Source: Pseudomonas sp. KU26590
GTDB lineage: Bacteria; Pseudomonadota; Gammaproteobacteria; Pseudomonadales; Pseudomonadaceae
Length of the DNA: 64,000 nucleotides
Direction of reading: 5' to 3'
Assembly (NCBI RefSeq): GCF_026153515.1
Contig: NZ_CP110644.1
Coordinates: 3,687,501 to 3,751,500, forward strand
Shown here: piece by piece, positions 1 to 9,259 of the stretch
Numbering within the stretch: position 1 is the first letter of the stretch
How the letters are laid out: each line of letters opens with the position of its first letter
Notes under the pieces: model-generated
What the model was told of the DNA's origin: nothing
Database searches by the model: none
The model's input: the letters and a program-made list of their open reading frames with translations, nothing else
Translations under genes and position numbers: made by a program

Positions 1-2688
1 AACGCGCTCGCCGGCAATCAGCGCCTGCACGTTGAGTTTTTCAAGGCTCACCGGCAATTCGGGACCGGAGACTTCGCCGTCATTGAGCGTCACGTTGCCG
101 TTGACCTGGGGCGCCAGCAGGCTGCCCGAGATCCGCCCGCTGCCGTTGAGTTTGCCGTTGAGCTTTTCCACCATGGGCACGAAGGGCCGTGCGGCCGACA
201 CGTCCAGGCCGCTGAGGGTGAAGTCACCGGTCACGGGTTTGTTCCTGGCGATCGGGTCGATGCTCAATCGGGCCAGCAACTCACCGAGCTTGCCGCCACG
301 AAAATCCACGCTGGTGTCGACCTTCTTCGGGGTCAGGCTGCTGGTCAGCTTCAGCGTGTCGTAGGGGAAGTCGAGCCACTGATTCTTGTCCTTGACCCGC
401 AGCGTCCCGCCACTGGCGTCGATGACCACCTGACCATTGGGGCCGGCGGCGGGAACGTCCAGCTGGATATCGGCATTCAACGCGCCCTTCCAGGCGAAAT
501 CCTTGGGCAGCCACTGCGCCAGGCTTTCCAGCGGGAAGCGCTTGAGGTGGTAGCGCAGGCGCGGTTCAGGCATCAGACGCTGATCTTCGCCACACAGACT
601 CGCAGGCCCCGACACCCAGCAATGGGCACCGAAATTGACCTTGCCGTCGGCCAGGCGCTCCAGTTTGGCCGGCTGTTGCAGCTTCCAGTCCTGCCCGCCG
701 CTCTGGATGTCGCCGCTGGCCAAACGCCCGCGCCAGTTGCCTTTTTCCAGATTGCCATCCAGTGCGAGGGCCAGTTTGAGCAGCGGCCCTTTAAGATCGA
801 GTTTGACTTGCTGACGCTTGATGTCGCCCTGGCCGTTCACATTCAAGGCGCCCAGTGCGGTGTCGCCGGCTTGAATGCCGGTGGTCTTCAGATCAACCGT
901 CGCGCGCTGGGCGTTGTCGAGCTTGGCCGCCAGCGTAAGGGTTTGCAGCGTGTTGGTCTGAAAAGCCAGTTGAGTGCCCTGCAACGCCAGTTGTCCCTGA
1001 GGCGCCTGCACCGTGCCGGCGACGTCGAGGCGCCCTTTCATCTGCCCTTGAAGCCCGGGCCACAGTTGACCCAGTCGCGCGAGGTTGATGTCCAGTTGGC
1101 CGGCGATTTTCTGCTGAAGGCTGCCCGTGCCCTGAATCCGGTTGTCGCCCAGCCGCATGTCCAGGGCGTTGAGATTCCATTTGTTGTCGGCGCCATCTGC
1201 CTTGGCCTGAAGTACCGCAGGCTGGCCGCGCAGGCGCCCCTTCAGATCCAGATCGGCGTTCAGCGTCAGTTGCTCGTTGCGCATCGAGCCTTTGCTGCGC
1301 AACGGACCGGCCAGGGAGCCCGGCAATTCCGCGACCCAGTAAGCGGGATCGATGGCGCTGAGGTCCAGCGCTGTATCCCAGGCAATGCCGTCGGCAAATT
1401 GCAGGTTCAGGTGACCGCTGGCCTTGCCCTGCCCGGCTGCCAGTTCAAGCTGGGGCAGGAAGATCTGCTGCAGATCCCCGCTGAACGGGCTCTGCAACGT
1501 GAACGGGCCGGCCGGGCCCTTGAAATCGCCAGCGAAATGGCCAAGGTATTTGCCGTCGGTGTAGGACACCTCCCCGGTGAACGTATGCACGCTGACCTGG
1601 GGCTCGTCGATCAGCGGGCACAGGCGATGCCAGGGGAAATCCAGCCAGTCGATCTTCGCGTCGGCGCGCAGGCCCTGTTGCCAGTCCAGTTTACCGCTCG
1701 CCTTTAGGCGCTGGTTGTCACTGGCGGTCAGGTCAAGCGCCGCGATGTCAGCGCCCTTGGCGTCGACCCGGCCTTGCAACGCCAGCGCCACCGGGCCTTT
1801 TTCAGCGGGAAGGCTGGCGCTGCCGGTGATGGCGTAACCCTGGGCAAGGTCGCCCTTCGCGTTGAGAGCCAGGTGATTGAGCTGCAACGTGTCTGGCAAA
1901 TCGGCACTGGGTTTGAACGCGTCGCTGGTGATGGCGATGTTTGCCGGCAGGTTTTCCACCAACGGCTGCAGCTCGCCCACCAGATGAGCGTCAATGTAGC
2001 CCTTGCTCTGCGCGTTGAGGGTCAGCGTCTTGAGCAGGTCCCCTTTAATGTTTAGCGCCAGCGACAACGGCTGACCACTGACGTCCGGCAGCTTCAACTG
2101 CCCCTCTGCGGTCAGCGGCCAGTCGCCCTCGGGCTTGAGCAGGCCCGACAGGTCCAGCGCGATGTCATCACGACCGGCGTGCAGCGAGTCGATCTTCAAC
2201 CCTTCAGCGGTCCAGTGCGCTGCCAGTTGCACGTCGCGAACCTGTTCGGTGCCGTCCAGGTGCAGACTGCCGATCTGTACGCGACCCAGCTGTAGCGCCA
2301 GCGGCAGATTGAGATCCGGCAGCGTGATCGGGCCGCTGCTCGCCTCGTTGCTGGAGGGCGGGAATTGCAGACTGATGTCGCCCGTTTGCAGGTTGTCGAT
2401 GCACACGGTCATGCGCGCCAGGCACGCCGGGGACCAGTCAAATACCGGTGCATCCACTTCGACCTTGCTCTGGCCTTGCTGCCAGACCAGATGGTCCGCT
2501 TGCCATGCGCCGCCCAGACGACCGGAAAACCCCTCGACCGACAGGCCCGGCACAAGACCGAGGGCCCAACGGCTGCCGCTTTGCGTACCGAGCAGGAGGG
2601 TCACGGTCAGCACTACCAACATAATCAACGACACCAGCGTAATCGCCGTTATGGCCGCTGTGCGTCTCAACAAAGCCTTGTTCGTCAC
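1..2688 (-). CDS. tamB: TamB, translocation and assembly module inner-membrane subunit (3' end outside window)
   Basis: TamB is an inner-membrane-anchored, periplasm-spanning protein that works with TamA in delivering lipids and outer-membrane proteins. The frame stays open for 896 codons from a GTG at 2688 to the window edge, so the C-terminal conserved TamB domain is not visible. The start gives VTNKALLRRTAA followed by a hydrophobic stretch (about residues 10-35), the single N-terminal anchor expected. After it come long runs of beta-strand-forming sequence with recurring L-x-L-x-G patterns, as in the AsmA/TamB beta-taco fold. The GTG overlaps the tamA stop by four bases (GTGA, 2685-2688), so the two genes are translationally coupled. 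The GTG start was chosen because of this overlap and the anchor right after it. Confidence 0.93.
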   Translation of the reverse strand, partial: MTNKALLRRTAAITAITLVSLIMLVVLTVTLLLGTQSGSRWALGLVPGLSVEGFSGRLGGAWQADHLVWQQGQSKVEVDAPVFDWSPACLARMTVCIDNLQTGDISLQFPPSSNEASSGPITLPDLNLPLALQLGRVQIGSLHLDGTEQVRDVQLAAHWTAEGLKIDSLHAGRDDIALDLSGLLKPEGDWPLTAEGQLKLPDVSGQPLSLALNIKGDLLKTLTLNAQSKGYIDAHLVGELQPLVENLPANIAITSDAFKPSADLPDTLQLNHLALNAKGDLAQGYAITGSASLPAEKGPVALALQGRVDAKGADIAALDLTASDNQRLKASGKLDWQQGLRADAKIDWLDFPWHRLCPLIDEPQVSVHTFTGEVSYTDGKYLGHFAGDFKGPAGPFTLQSPFSGDLQQIFLPQLELAAGQGKASGHLNLQFADGIAWDTALDLSAIDPAYWVAELPGSLAGPLRSKGSMRNEQLTLNADLDLKGRLRGQPAVLQAKADGADNKWNLNALDMRLGDNRIQGTGSLQQKIAGQLDINLARLGQLWPGLQGQMKGRLDVAGTVQAPQGQLALQGTQLAFQTNTLQTLTLAAKLDNAQRATVDLKTTGIQAGDTALGALNVNGQGDIKRQQVKLDLKGPLLKLALALDGNLEKGNWRGRLASGDIQSGGQDWKLQQPAKLERLADGKVNFGAHCWVSGPASLCGEDQRLMPEPRLRYHLKRFPLESLAQWLPKDFAWKGALNADIQLDVPAAGPNGQVVIDASGGTLRVKDKNQWLDFPYDTLKLTSSLTPKKVDTSVDFRGGKLGELLARLSIDPIARNKPVTGDFTLSGLDVSAARPFVPMVEKLNGKLNGSGRISGSLLAPQVNGNVTLNDGEVSGPELPVSLEKLNVQALIAGERV

Positions 2689-4415
2689 AGTTCAGGTCCC
2701 ATCGAGAAGTGCAGACGAATACCGCCGTCCTCATCCAGTGCGTGGGCGAGGTCAAGGCGCAGGGGCCCGACCGGAGACACCCAGCGCACACCAATGCCGA
2801 CGCCCGTCTTGAGGCTCGGCAGGTTCAGGGAATTGAACGAGTTGCCCTGATCGACGAACGCCGCCACGCGCCATTTTTCGGCGATGGAATATTGGTACTC
2901 GGCGCTGCCGGCGATCATGTAGCGGCCGCCGATCTTGTCGCCGTCGGAGTTTTCCGGGGACAGCGATTGATAGTCATAGCCGCGCACGCTCTGGTCGCCA
3001 CCGGCAAAAAAACGCAGCGATGGCGGGATCGATGTGTAGCCGTTGGTGGCACTGCCGCCGACCTGCACCCGGCCGAGGAACCGGTGGTTCTGCGCGACGG
3101 TGGTCAGCCCTTTGAGCATGACCGTGCCGTGCACGAGGTTGGCGTCAGAGCCCAGCCCTTCTTTGGCGACCTGGGTATCGAACTGCAGCCGGTAGCCATT
3201 GTGCGGGTCGATGCGGTTATCGCTACGCAGGTACGAATAGCTGACGCCGGGCATGAGCAAGGTGCTGAGGCCTTCATCGTTGCCCAGTCGGTATTCTTCG
3301 CGCTGCCATTTCAGCGAGATCACCCGCTCCCAGCCGCTGGGCAGTTTGCTGTGCCACTCAGGGCCGACGGTCAGCAGTTTGCTGAGGCTGTCGGTGTCGG
3401 CGATTTCTTCATATTGATAGCCGCCGGCGAAACGCAGCTTGTCGGTCAGGGGCGGGTCCAGCGGGATATCGTAGAACAGGCCGACGTTCTGCCGAGGGGC
3501 GGAGATTTCGGCTTCAGCGCCATAACTGTGACCCTGGGGATTGACCCAGTGGCGGGTCCAGTTGGCTTTTACCCGAGGCCCCACGTCGGTGGAATAGCCG
3601 ACGCCCAGCCCCATGGTCCGCGGCTTGCGGGTCTGCAACTGCACGTCGACCGGAATGACCTGAGCCTGGGCGTCAGTGGGTGATGCGTTGACCCGCACGC
3701 CTTCGAAATAGCCGCTGGACTGCATGGCCTGATTGAGTTCGGCGATCAGTTCGGAGTCGTAAGGGGTGTCCTGTTTGAACGGCACCATGCGCCGCAGCAG
3801 GTCTTCATCGAACGGCGCGTCGCCACTGAACGTCACTTTGCCAAGGGAGAAACGCGGCCCGCTGTCGTAGACCAGTTCGATGTCGGCGACACCGGCGCGC
3901 GGATCCACGGAAAGCCGTTGGGTCACGAACCGGCCATTGAAGAAGCCGTAGCGCGCGGCCTGGGTCTCGATCAGGTGCTTGGCGTCCTCGTAGACGCCAT
4001 GATTGAGCACCGCGCCGGGTTTCAGGGCGTCGCCCTCTGGCACCCGGAAGCGTTTGAGCTGGGTGGCCTGTCCGGTCACGCGGATAGACACGTTGCGCAG
4101 GTGGACGGGCTCGCCGGCCTGGACTTTCAGCAGCAGTTGCAGGTTGTTGTCGACGTGGCGGACTTCGCTGTGAATCTGCGCCTGATAATAGCCAAGGGCC
4201 TGAGCGGCCTTTTGCGCCTGCTCGACGGCCCCCACGCTGAAGCGTTCGAGCGCCGGCTCGTCGCGCTCGCCGAGGCTGCCCACATAGCCTTCGATGTTGG
4301 ATTTGAGCGCGGCATTGGACGGCTTGATCCGGACCTCCAGCTGCGCATCGGCGAATGCCGCACAGCTGGACAACATCAAGAGAAAGCCGCTGGTGTATCG
4401 ATGGGGAAACTTCAT
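2685..4415 (-). CDS. tamA: TamA, outer-membrane BamA-family subunit of the Tam complex
   Basis: Omp85/BamA-family outer-membrane protein, 576 aa, the usual TamA length. Residues 1-22 (MKFPHRYTSGFLLMLSSCAA) form a signal peptide. POTRA-type repeats occupy about residues 25-265 and a 16-strand barrel the rest, with the Omp85 hallmark FFAGGDQSVRGYDYQSL near residue 465 and a C-terminal strand GGIRLHFSMGPEL. The gene leads a two-gene operon with tamB, which overlaps its stop codon. No promoter could be firmly assigned in the 66 bp upstream. Confidence 0.95.
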   Translation of the reverse strand: MKFPHRYTSGFLLMLSSCAAFADAQLEVRIKPSNAALKSNIEGYVGSLGERDEPALERFSVGAVEQAQKAAQALGYYQAQIHSEVRHVDNNLQLLLKVQAGEPVHLRNVSIRVTGQATQLKRFRVPEGDALKPGAVLNHGVYEDAKHLIETQAARYGFFNGRFVTQRLSVDPRAGVADIELVYDSGPRFSLGKVTFSGDAPFDEDLLRRMVPFKQDTPYDSELIAELNQAMQSSGYFEGVRVNASPTDAQAQVIPVDVQLQTRKPRTMGLGVGYSTDVGPRVKANWTRHWVNPQGHSYGAEAEISAPRQNVGLFYDIPLDPPLTDKLRFAGGYQYEEIADTDSLSKLLTVGPEWHSKLPSGWERVISLKWQREEYRLGNDEGLSTLLMPGVSYSYLRSDNRIDPHNGYRLQFDTQVAKEGLGSDANLVHGTVMLKGLTTVAQNHRFLGRVQVGGSATNGYTSIPPSLRFFAGGDQSVRGYDYQSLSPENSDGDKIGGRYMIAGSAEYQYSIAEKWRVAAFVDQGNSFNSLNLPSLKTGVGIGVRWVSPVGPLRLDLAHALDEDGGIRLHFSMGPEL

Positions 4416-4481
4416 AGGCGCGAATGCTACACGAGCGACGCGGGCTGCTGGAACCCGCTGAAATTGACAAGCTTGTGCAGC

Positions 4482-5132
4482 TCAAGCCACCGAACCCAAT
4501 GAAACCTGGGGATTTGGGTGGAAAAATATGCGTTCTCGGACGGGTCCTACTTCAACTTCACCGATTTCTTGGTAACCGTGTCGATTATAGAAATCCAGAT
4601 AATGGCCATTTCCCGTGTCGAGGACGATGCCTTTCGAGTTCTTGTCCTGCGCACACCAGTCATGCAACGCCAAGAGCAACTGCTCACCATAGTGCTGGCC
4701 CTGAAAATCAGGGTGGACGCCGAACAACGGCAGCACGTGAACCGCTTCCGACGGCGCACAGGCCAGCACGTCGTGGTAATACTCCAGATAGCGCTGGGTC
4801 CCGCGCAGGCCGGTGCTCACCAACATCCGAATACGCCAGGCCCAGCTTTCGGTGATGCCCAGCCGCCGCTGCGGTGGCGCAATCAGGGCAACGCCGGCCA
4901 GACGGTCCGCGACGAACAGCCCCAACGCCGGCATGTCCTGAAGAAAATGCTGCTTGACCAGCGCACGGATGGTCGCTTTGACCCGATGCTCATAGCCGGA
5001 GCGGCCGGATTCGAACAGGTAGGCGAAACTGGGCTCCTGACGGTAGGCCTGATACAGCAGGGAGCGCGTTTCGCGGGAGTAGCCGCTGTCGAGCTGACGG
5101 ATCTCCGCCGTTTCGCTAGGCAGTTCTGGCAT
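4482..5132 (-). CDS. GNAT-family N-acetyltransferase
   Basis: A 216-aa acetyl-CoA-dependent N-acyltransferase of unknown substrate. The acetyl-CoA pyrophosphate-loop region is visible as LFGVHPDFQGQHYGEQLL (about residues 137-155), a Q/R-x-x-G-x-G/A variant. It is followed by the beta5/alpha4 segment with GIVLDTGNGHYLDFYNRHGY, typical of GNAT family 1. The ATG at 5132 is preceded by AAGGAC in good register. The gene is divergent from xthA across a 221-bp gap and points away from it, so no functional link is implied. Confidence 0.85.
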   Translation of the reverse strand: MPELPSETAEIRQLDSGYSRETRSLLYQAYRQEPSFAYLFESGRSGYEHRVKATIRALVKQHFLQDMPALGLFVADRLAGVALIAPPQRRLGITESWAWRIRMLVSTGLRGTQRYLEYYHDVLACAPSEAVHVLPLFGVHPDFQGQHYGEQLLLALHDWCAQDKNSKGIVLDTGNGHYLDFYNRHGYQEIGEVEVGPVRERIFFHPNPQVSLGSVA

Positions 5133-5353
5133 GGTGTTCGTCCTTTTGATGAGCCCCGGGGCGGCCCGTCGGGTGCGCTCGGGTGGTGGTCTTCAAGGCT
5201 TCGAGTCGCCGCCCGCCAGCGCAGTTCCCACGTTATGGCCGCCATTCAGAAATGCGTCCGCCCCGCCGGCAATACTGGCCAGCGAACCGGGCGCTGGCCG
5301 TCGCCGGGCAGGTCGGCTAGCATCGCCGTTTGTTTTTGCCAGGACCGCCGCCC

Positions 5354-6166
5354 ATGAAACTTGTGTCTTTTAATATCAACGGCCTTCGCGCCCGACCGCA
5401 TCAACTGGCGGCGTTGATCGAGAAGCATCAGCCCGACGTCATCGGCTTGCAGGAAACCAAGGTCTCCGACGAGCAATTTCCCCACGCCGATATCGAAGCG
5501 CTGGGGTACCACGTGCATTTCCACGGCCAAAAAGGCCACTACGGCGTCGCCCTGCTCTCGCGTCAGCCGCCGCTGTCGATTCACAAGGGCTTCGACAACG
5601 ACGATGAAGACGCCCAACGTCGCTTCATCTGGGGCACGTTCGCCGATCGCAACGGCAATCCGGTGACGGTCATGAACGGCTATTTCCCACAGGGTGAAAG
5701 CCGTGATCACCCGACCAAGTTCCCGGCCAAGCTGCGCTTCTACGCGGACCTGCAGAATCTGCTGGAGACGCGGTTCAGCAATGACCAGCCGCTGGTCGTC
5801 ATGGGCGACGTCAACATTTCCCCGGAGGATAGCGACATCGGCATCGGCGCCGACAACGCCAAACGCTGGCTGAAAACCGGCAAGTGCAGTTTCCTCCCGG
5901 AAGAGCGCGAGTGGCTCGGCAAACTCAAGAATTGGGGCCTGGTGGACAGCTTCCGACATCTTTACCCGGAAGTCGTCGATCAGTTCAGCTGGTTCGACTA
6001 CCGCAGTCGCGGGTTTGAAGACGAACCCAAGCGCGGCCTGCGCATCGACCTGATCCTCGCCTCACACGGCCTGCAACCACGCATCAAGGCCGCGGGCGTG
6101 GATTACCATTTGCGGTCTATGGACAAACCGTCCGACCACGCGCCGATCTGGCTCGAGCTGGAGTAA
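5354..6166 (+). CDS. xthA: Exodeoxyribonuclease III
   Basis: Mg-dependent 3'-5' exonuclease and AP endonuclease of base excision repair, 270 aa, the normal XthA length. Motifs seen: N7 in [11 protein letters not shown], the metal-binding E34 in [15 protein letters not shown] (catalytic D/N pair), a second acidic motif in RIDLILAS, and the terminal [11 protein letters not shown] with the catalytic D-H. An in-frame ATG lies 24 bases upstream, but the start at 5354 gives the conserved [16 protein letters not shown]-terminus, so it is preferred. Confidence 0.96.
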   Translation: MKLVSFNINGLRARPHQLAALIEKHQPDVIGLQETKVSDEQFPHADIEALGYHVHFHGQKGHYGVALLSRQPPLSIHKGFDNDDEDAQRRFIWGTFADRNGNPVTVMNGYFPQGESRDHPTKFPAKLRFYADLQNLLETRFSNDQPLVVMGDVNISPEDSDIGIGADNAKRWLKTGKCSFLPEEREWLGKLKNWGLVDSFRHLYPEVVDQFSWFDYRSRGFEDEPKRGLRIDLILASHGLQPRIKAAGVDYHLRSMDKPSDHAPIWLELE

Positions 6167-6249
6167 TAAGGACAGCCCCTCGCGGTGTTGGCCGTCGGTA
6201 GCGACGTCGCTGTCAGTTGCGTTGGCTGGCCCCGCCAATGCCGCCATCC

Positions 6250-6335
6250 AAGGAGCCGGCTTGCTGGCGAACACCTGATGTCACTCGACATCTCCCTGCC
6301 AGACTGACCGCGTTCGCCAGCAAGCCGGTTCCTAC
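6250..6335. repeat. REPIN-like inverted pair, type B (GGAGCCGGCTTGCTGGCG)
   Basis: Two copies of a REP core in opposite orientation (GGAGCCGGCTTGCTGGCGAA and its complement ending GGTTCCTAC) flank a short spacer. The same core occurs at 7811-7897. It lies between xthA and the PstS/OmpA-like gene and fills most of that 246-bp gap. Confidence 0.85.
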
Positions 6336-6412
6336 AAAGTGTGCGGCATGCCAGTTGTCATCTGGCAGTCATGGGGTTGTCTTATTCTCCGGCAACTCCA
6401 AGTCATAAAAAG

Positions 6413-7768
6413 ATGCCGCACATGCTGCGCACCCTCGTTCTCCTTGTGCTCTCTTCAGTGCTCCCGGTCGCAACACTCGCGAACGCGGCTGCCCTGCCCG
6501 TGCCGACTGACGGCTCGCCGGCCTTGCGCATTCAGGGTTCGAATACGATTGGCGCGCAGTTGGGGCCAGCGCTGGTCAAAGGCTTGCTGGTGCAGCAAGG
6601 TGCATTGTCGATCCAGGAGCAACCCGGCGCGCACCCCAACGAGCTGCGTCTTAGCGCGCAATTGCCGTCAGGCCAGAACGTCAGCATCGACATTGCGGCC
6701 CACGGATCGAGCACCGGTTTCGTAGCGTTGAAGGACGGCTTGGCCGATGTGGCGGCATCCTCCCGGCCCATCAAGAACAGCGAAGCCATCGATTTGGCTG
6801 CCTTGGGCGAGCTGCGCGGTCATGAGGCCGAGCAGGTGATCGCCATCGACGGCGTGGCGGTGATTCTTCATCCTGCTAACCCGTTGCGGGAGCTGAGCAC
6901 GGCGCAACTGGCGAAAATCTTCTCCGGAGAGATCCGCGACTGGGAGCAACTGGGCGGCCCGGCCGGCGCCATTCATTTGTATGCGCGGGATCAGCAGTCC
7001 GGCACCTTCGACACCTTCAACGAGCTGGTGCTGGCCAAGGCCGGCAAGACGTTGTCGAGGGAAGCCAGGCGGTTCGAGTCCAGTGAGGAACTGTCCGATC
7101 AGGTCAGTCAGGACCGCCAGGGCATCGGTTTCATCGGCCTGCCCTACGTCCGGCAGGCCAAAGCCGTGGCGATAATCGATGGTGAGTCAAAACCGATGCT
7201 GCCCACGGTCAGCCTGATTGCCACCGAAGATTATCCGCTGTCGCGCCGCCTGTATTTCTACCTGCCGCCCGACTCGAGGCAGCGCTGGGCCAAGGCGCTG
7301 GTGCGGTTCGCCCAGAGTCCCCAGGGCCAGTCCATCGTGGCGCAGAACGGTTTTGTGGCGCAGACGGTTCAGGCGGTGAAGGTACGGGCGACGGCGCAGA
7401 TGCCGCTGGAGTATCAGAATCTGGCGCGCGAGGCCGAACGGCTGTCGGTCAATTTCCGTTTCGCCCAGGGCAGCGCCACCCTCGACACCAAGGCAATGCG
7501 TGATCTCAAGCGCGTGGTCGAGTACCTGAAGGCCCATGACAAGCTGGACCAGAAGGTCACGCTGGTAGGGTTTGGCGACGCCAAGAGCGATCCGGCGCGG
7601 GCGCAATTGCTGTCAAAACTGCGCGCCATGGCGGTGCGCCGGGAGCTACTGAAACAGCAGGTGGTACTGCATGAGGTGCGCGGGTTCGGCGACGAAATGC
7701 CGGTGGCGGCCAATGATGGCGATGAGGGCCGGATCAAGAATCGCCGCGTCGAGGTTTGGGTGGAGTGA
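6413..7768 (+). CDS. PstS-like phosphate-binding domain fused to a C-terminal OmpA domain
   Basis: About 451 aa. An N-terminal signal peptide (LLVLSSVLPVATLANAAA) leads into a PBP-like phosphate-binding domain with the motifs LRIQGSNTIG, AAHGSSTGFVAL, IFSGEIRDWEQLGG and ARDQQSGTFDTF, all typical of PstS-type proteins. From about residue 345 an OmpA/MotB-type peptidoglycan-binding domain follows (NFRFAQGSATLD, ending NRRVEVWVE). The protein is therefore probably periplasmic, binding phosphate or a related anion and anchored to peptidoglycan. No pst transport genes are nearby. Starts at 6413 or 6422 are both possible; neither has a strong ribosome binding site. Confidence 0.85.
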   Translation: MPHMLRTLVLLVLSSVLPVATLANAAALPVPTDGSPALRIQGSNTIGAQLGPALVKGLLVQQGALSIQEQPGAHPNELRLSAQLPSGQNVSIDIAAHGSSTGFVALKDGLADVAASSRPIKNSEAIDLAALGELRGHEAEQVIAIDGVAVILHPANPLRELSTAQLAKIFSGEIRDWEQLGGPAGAIHLYARDQQSGTFDTFNELVLAKAGKTLSREARRFESSEELSDQVSQDRQGIGFIGLPYVRQAKAVAIIDGESKPMLPTVSLIATEDYPLSRRLYFYLPPDSRQRWAKALVRFAQSPQGQSIVAQNGFVAQTVQAVKVRATAQMPLEYQNLAREAERLSVNFRFAQGSATLDTKAMRDLKRVVEYLKAHDKLDQKVTLVGFGDAKSDPARAQLLSKLRAMAVRRELLKQQVVLHEVRGFGDEMPVAANDGDEGRIKNRRVEVWVE

Positions 7769-7810
7769 GGGATTCAGTCCGCTGTATACCGGTCACGGAA
7801 CGCACATACT

Positions 7811-7897
7811 GTAGGAGCCGGCTTGCTGGCGAACGCGTTGGGTCAGTCGACACGTTCATCGCTGATTGACCGGGTTCGCCAGCAAGCCGGCTCCTAC
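7811..7897. repeat. REPIN-like inverted pair, type B
   Basis: Inverted pair starting GTAGGAGCCGGCTTGCTGGC and ending CCGGCTCCTAC, with a spacer of about 30 bp. The terminal CTA at 7894-7896 is the stop codon (TAG on the minus strand) of the adjoining acyl-CoA dehydrogenase gene. Confidence 0.88.
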
Positions 7898-9102
7898 AGA
7901 TTTGCGTACTTGCCGACTTCGAACTTCCCGATTGCCGCGCGGTGGACTTCGTCAGGGCCGTCGGCCAGGCGCAGCGTGCGCTGCATGGCGTACATGTAAG
8001 CCAGCGGGAAGTCACCGGAGACCCCCGCTCCGCCGTGCATCTGGATGGCCCGGTCGATCACCCGCAGGGCGACGTTCGGTGCGACCACCTTGATCTGCGC
8101 GATCTCGCTTCTCGCCACCTTGTTGCCCACGGTGTCCATCATGTAGGCGGCCTTTAGCGTCAGCAGGCGGGCCATGTCGATTTCCATGCGCGAGTCGGCG
8201 ATCTTGTCGATGTTGCCGCCCAGTCGTGCCAGCGGGCGACCGAACGCCGTGCGCTGCACCGAGCGTTTGCACATCAGTTCCAGCGCCCGCTCCGCCATGC
8301 CGACCGAGCGCATGCAGTGGTGAATCCTGCCCGGGCCGAGGCGGCCCTGGGCGATTTCGAAGCCGCGTCCTTCACCCAACAGGACGTTTTCATAGGGCAC
8401 GCGGACGTTTTCGAACAGCACTTCGGCGTGGCCATGGGGCGCGTCGTCGTAGCCGAACACCGGCAGCGGACGGACGATCTTCACCCCGGCCGCGTCAGTC
8501 GGCACCAGAATCATCGAGTGCTGCTGGTGACGCGGGCCGTCCGGGTTGCTCAAGCCCATGAAGATCATGATTTTGCAGCGCGGGTCACAGGCGCCGGAGG
8601 TCCACCATTTACGGCCATTGATGACCCACTCATCGCCATCGCGCACCGCTGTTGCGGCCATGTTGGTGGCATCCGAAGACGCCACGTCGGGTTCGGTCAT
8701 GGCGAAGGCCGAGCGAATCTCGCCGCGCAGCAAGGGTTCGAGCCACTGCTGCTTCTGCGCGTCACTGGCGTAGCGCACCAGCACTTCCATGTTGCCGGTG
8801 TCCGGCGCCGAGCAGTTGAACGGCTCCGGGCCCAGCAGCGAGCGGCCCATGATCTCCGCCAGCGGCGCGTATTCGAGGTTCGACAGCCCTGCGCCGAGTT
8901 CGGATTCCGGCAGAAACAGGTTCCATAGCCCCTCGGCTTTTGCCTTCGCCTTGAGTTCCTCCATGATCGCCGTCGGCTGCCAGCGGTCGCCTTCGGCCAC
9001 TTGACGCTCGAACACCGGCTCGGCCGGGTACACGTAAGTGTCCATGAACGCCGTCACGCGCTCGCGCAGTGCCTGAACCTTGGGGGAGTAAGCGAAATCC
9101 AT
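7894..9102 (-). CDS. Acyl-CoA dehydrogenase (ACAD10/11-like)
   Basis: FAD-dependent acyl-CoA dehydrogenase of 402 aa, probably using ETF as electron acceptor. Visible are the central FAD-contact motif [32 protein letters not shown], and the C-terminal [18 protein letters not shown] and [10 protein letters not shown], which fit the ACAD10/11 branch used for short, branched or 4-hydroxy acyl groups. Substrate is not determinable. It is divergent from a LysR gene (157 bp between starts), which probably regulates it. Its last codons KYANL-stop run into a REP element, so the stop codon belongs to the repeat. Confidence 0.9.
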   Translation of the reverse strand: MDFAYSPKVQALRERVTAFMDTYVYPAEPVFERQVAEGDRWQPTAIMEELKAKAKAEGLWNLFLPESELGAGLSNLEYAPLAEIMGRSLLGPEPFNCSAPDTGNMEVLVRYASDAQKQQWLEPLLRGEIRSAFAMTEPDVASSDATNMAATAVRDGDEWVINGRKWWTSGACDPRCKIMIFMGLSNPDGPRHQQHSMILVPTDAAGVKIVRPLPVFGYDDAPHGHAEVLFENVRVPYENVLLGEGRGFEIAQGRLGPGRIHHCMRSVGMAERALELMCKRSVQRTAFGRPLARLGGNIDKIADSRMEIDMARLLTLKAAYMMDTVGNKVARSEIAQIKVVAPNVALRVIDRAIQMHGGAGVSGDFPLAYMYAMQRTLRLADGPDEVHRAAIGKFEVGKYANL

Positions 9103-9228
9103 GGGGCTGCTGCCTTCTATGAGGTGTTGTCAGGTCGTGCTCCGATGCTAGAACAGCGCCCCCCATTTATCTAACCTATTCTCGGCGTGTATAAACATTC
9201 ATAACCGATATATGATTCGGCGCATTCC

Positions 9229-9240
9229 AAACAACAAGAA
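9229..9240 (+). promoter_or_regulatory. A-rich candidate Hfq/Crc site in the LysR leader
   Basis: The run AAACAACAAGAA lies just upstream of the GAGG ribosome binding site (9247-9250) of the LysR gene. It fits the repeated A-x-x pattern that Hfq with Crc binds to block translation in Pseudomonas. The motif is seen; its role is inferred. Confidence 0.35.
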
Positions 9241-9259
9241 CTGCACGAGGCGCACAGCA

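Noticed and set aside
547..1707. 386-codon plus-strand frame near the left edge
   Set aside because: Antisense of tamB, which is open to the window edge with typical TamB sequence.
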